From: Alphaproteobacteria bacterium
Lineage (GTDB): Bacteria; Pseudomonadota; Alphaproteobacteria; JAJFFI01
Assembly (NCBI GenBank): GCA_021776755.1
Contig: JAJFFI010000202.1
Location: 1 to 7,512 of the forward strand
Reading direction: 5' to 3'
DNA: 7,512 nucleotides
The position numbers were made by a program, and so were the translations under genes. The notes under the pieces are model-generated. The model searched no databases. It had not been told where the DNA came from and saw nothing but the letters and a program-made list of their open reading frames with translations. This document shows, in pieces, positions 6,208 to 7,512 of this stretch (within the stretch, counting starts at the first letter, position 1; each line of letters opens with the position of its first letter).

Positions 6208-6236
6208 CTTGAAGGCGCGGGGCGCAACCCCCATTT
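6208..6236 (+). promoter_or_regulatory. Sigma32 (RpoH) heat-shock promoter of htpX
   Basis: CTTGAAG (6208-6214), 14 bp, then CCCCATTT (6229-6236) nearly matches the classical sigma32 consensus CTTGAAA-N14-CCCCATnT. It also fits the alphaproteobacterial variant (CTTG-N18-CYTATnT) with one core mismatch. Transcription would start about 85 nt before the htpX ATG. HtpX is a known heat-shock protease in E. coli, so sequence and gene function agree. Confidence 0.7.
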
Positions 6237-6326
6237 CCAGAGTCAATCTAGGCATCCCCGGCGGCGGCGGCAACCACAGGCCAGCATGGCCACGGCCCGC
6301 CGCGCCATCTGAACAGAGACATTGCG

Positions 6327-7238
6327 ATGAACTATTTCCGCACAACACTCCTGATGTCGTTCATGACCGCGCTCTTTGTGGGCGTCGGTTACCTGCTGGG
6401 TGGCACGGGCGGCATGATGATCGCCTTTGTCGTCGCGCTCGGCATGAACCTCTTCGCCTACTGGAACTCGGACAAGATGGTGCTGCGCATGCACAACGCG
6501 CAGCAGGTGGACGAGGCGTCCGCTCCCGAGTTCCACGCGATGATAAGCGAGCTTGCCGATAACGCCGGCATCCCGATGCCGAAGGTCTATATCATCGAGG
6601 AAGACCAGCCGAACGCATTTGCCACCGGGCGCAATCCCGAGAACGGCGCGGTCGCGGCCACCACCGGACTGATCCGCATGATGTCCCGCGAGGAGCTTGC
6701 CGGCGTCATGGCGCACGAGCTTGCGCACATCAGGAACCGCGACACGCTGATCATGACGATCACCGCGACGATCGCCGGCGCGATCAGCATGCTGGCCAAC
6801 TTCGCGCTGTTCTTCGGCGGCAACCGCGACAACCCGCTGGGCTTCATCGGCGTGATCCTGGTGATGATCGTCGCCCCCTTCGCCGCCATGCTGGTGCAGA
6901 TGGCGATCTCCCGCACGCGCGAGTATTCCGCCGACCGGGGCGGGGCTGAAATCTGCGGCCAGCCCGAATGGCTCGCCTCCGCCCTGCAGAAGATGGACCG
7001 GGCCGCGGGACAGCTCGACAACCGCACGGCGGAAGCCAATCCCGCGACCGCGCACGTGTTCATCATCAACCCGCTGCACAAGCACGCGGTCGACGGGCTG
7101 TTCTCGACGCATCCGAATACAGCGAATCGGGTTGCCCGGTTGATGGAAATGGCGGGGCAAGGCGACGGTCCGCGCCGATCCGCGAGCCGGGCCGCGAAAT
7201 CGCAGATTCCGGCCTCGGACCGCGGTCCTTGGGGCTAA
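6327..7238 (+). CDS. htpX: Heat-shock membrane protease HtpX (M48B zinc metallopeptidase), 303 aa
   Basis: HtpX is an inner-membrane endoprotease that degrades misfolded or damaged membrane proteins, partly redundant with FtsH. Two N-terminal transmembrane helices (about 7-24 and 29-46) are followed by the cytosolic catalytic region. The zinc motif H130-E131-L132-A133-H134 and the third ligand E199 in TREYSADR are present. Two further hydrophobic helices lie between them (about 141-163 and 171-193). The conserved tail motifs FIINPL (245-250) and [12 protein letters not shown] (258-269) follow. All active-site residues are intact. The last 28 or so residues are a basic, probably disordered extension of the sort common in this class. 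The start is the first Met, with a poor Shine-Dalgarno. The leader carries a sigma32 promoter, so heat induction is expected. A probable rsmB follows 94 bp downstream. Confidence 0.96.
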   Translation: MNYFRTTLLMSFMTALFVGVGYLLGGTGGMMIAFVVALGMNLFAYWNSDKMVLRMHNAQQVDEASAPEFHAMISELADNAGIPMPKVYIIEEDQPNAFATGRNPENGAVAATTGLIRMMSREELAGVMAHELAHIRNRDTLIMTITATIAGAISMLANFALFFGGNRDNPLGFIGVILVMIVAPFAAMLVQMAISRTREYSADRGGAEICGQPEWLASALQKMDRAAGQLDNRTAEANPATAHVFIINPLHKHAVDGLFSTHPNTANRVARLMEMAGQGDGPRRSASRAAKSQIPASDRGPWG

Positions 7239-7263
7239 ACCGGCGCTGAACCGGGACCGAACC

Positions 7264-7303
7264 GCCAGCATCGGGGTCTAACCCCCCGCTAACGCTGGCC
7301 TTT
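7264..7303 (+). terminator. Possible terminator or hairpin after htpX
   Basis: GCCAGC (7264-7269) pairs with GCTGGC (7294-7299) and GGGG (7273-7276) with CCCC (7282-7285), followed by CCTTTCC rather than a real T-run. It is a convincing two-tier stem but a weak intrinsic terminator, so some readthrough into the next gene is likely. Confidence 0.35.
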
Positions 7304-7332
7304 CCGTGCCCGCTCGTGCGAAAACTGGAATC

Positions 7333-7512
7333 ATGGTCAAATCCAAACCTGCAGCAGATGCGGGCGCGCCCCGCAGCAGCGAGTCCCGCGAGGACGCGCG
7401 CCGGGGTCCGTCCCGCAACATTCCGGAAGACGCCCGGAACCAGCCGGCGCCGGATGCGCACGGGGCTGGCGATGCGGACGAGCCCCTCGCCTCCCGCAGG
7501 GCCGCGCTCGAC
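7333..7512 (+). CDS. rsmB: N-terminus of a probable RsmB/Sun rRNA cytosine methyltransferase (3' truncated)
   Basis: Only 60 codons are visible before the window ends. The first 50 or so residues are Arg-, Asp-, Ala- and Pro-rich and look disordered. The last ones, ASRRAALD, match the usual opening of the NusB-like RNA-binding domain of RsmB (16S rRNA m5C967 methyltransferase), typically an RxAALDLL helix. The position directly after htpX also agrees with gene order I recall from alphaproteobacteria. An in-frame TAA at 7279-7281 limits the start to GTG 7306 or ATG 7333, and I prefer the ATG. If it is RsmB, the N-terminal extension is unusually long. NusB itself or an unrelated protein cannot be excluded from so short a piece. 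Confidence 0.5.
   Translation, partial: MVKSKPAADAGAPRSSESREDARRGPSRNIPEDARNQPAPDAHGAGDADEPLASRRAALD

Noticed and set aside
6241..6246. TTGACT on the minus strand as the -35 of the DUF1674 gene
   Set aside because: At 17 bp the -10 position reads GCCCCG, which is not credible as a -10, so no promoter is called.
6259..6270. Four tandem CGG triplets before htpX
   Set aside because: Too short and too expected in GC-rich DNA to count as a meaningful repeat.
6243..7271. A 342-codon minus-strand open frame opposite htpX
   Set aside because: Same antisense artefact. The translation is rich in His, Arg and Asp without motifs, and htpX on the other strand is fully supported.

Overview
The window reads as a housekeeping segment of a high-GC alphaproteobacterial chromosome. 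The case for this is the GC- and Ala/Arg-rich codon use, the protein flavours (an htpX next to a DUF1674 gene, a stand-alone EVE protein, a C-terminal gpsA fragment) and the overall gene mix; a Rhodospirillales- or Rhizobiales-like host is my inference. Nothing here looks like a phage, plasmid, transposon, CRISPR array or defence island, and every recognised gene is intact except the two cut by the window edges.

Layout, left to right. The end of gpsA (glycerol-3-phosphate dehydrogenase) runs into a 145-bp spacer that holds two dispersed-repeat-like elements, followed by pyrF (OMP decarboxylase). After a palindrome-rich 120-bp spacer come an EVE-domain gene and, 7 nt later, a small Rieske [2Fe-2S] protein, which look co-transcribed. 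Acetyl-CoA synthetase (acs) follows with a very strong ribosome-binding site. Positions 4206-4575 carry no confident gene, but do carry a strong sigma70-like promoter, several hairpins and an AT-rich island. Next is an unrecognised 241-aa lipoprotein.

The lipoprotein gene converges on a minus-strand membrane-anchored thermonuclease-like protein across a shared bidirectional terminator. Behind the nuclease, also on the minus strand, is a DUF1674 (SdhAF4-type) gene. It is divergent from htpX, a heat-shock membrane protease whose upstream region contains a near-perfect sigma32-type promoter. The window ends in the first 60 codons of a gene that is probably rsmB.

Functionally the genes cover lipid precursor synthesis (gpsA), pyrimidine synthesis (pyrF), acetate activation (acs), nucleic-acid-related functions (EVE, nuclease, possibly rsmB), respiratory complex assembly (DUF1674) and envelope quality control (htpX, lipoprotein). 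I see no single pathway joining them. The most interesting unexplained material is the 4206-4575 region, with a possible small RNA or 33-aa hydrophobic peptide, and the orphan lipoprotein it precedes. I did not find convincing evidence of a new multi-gene system.
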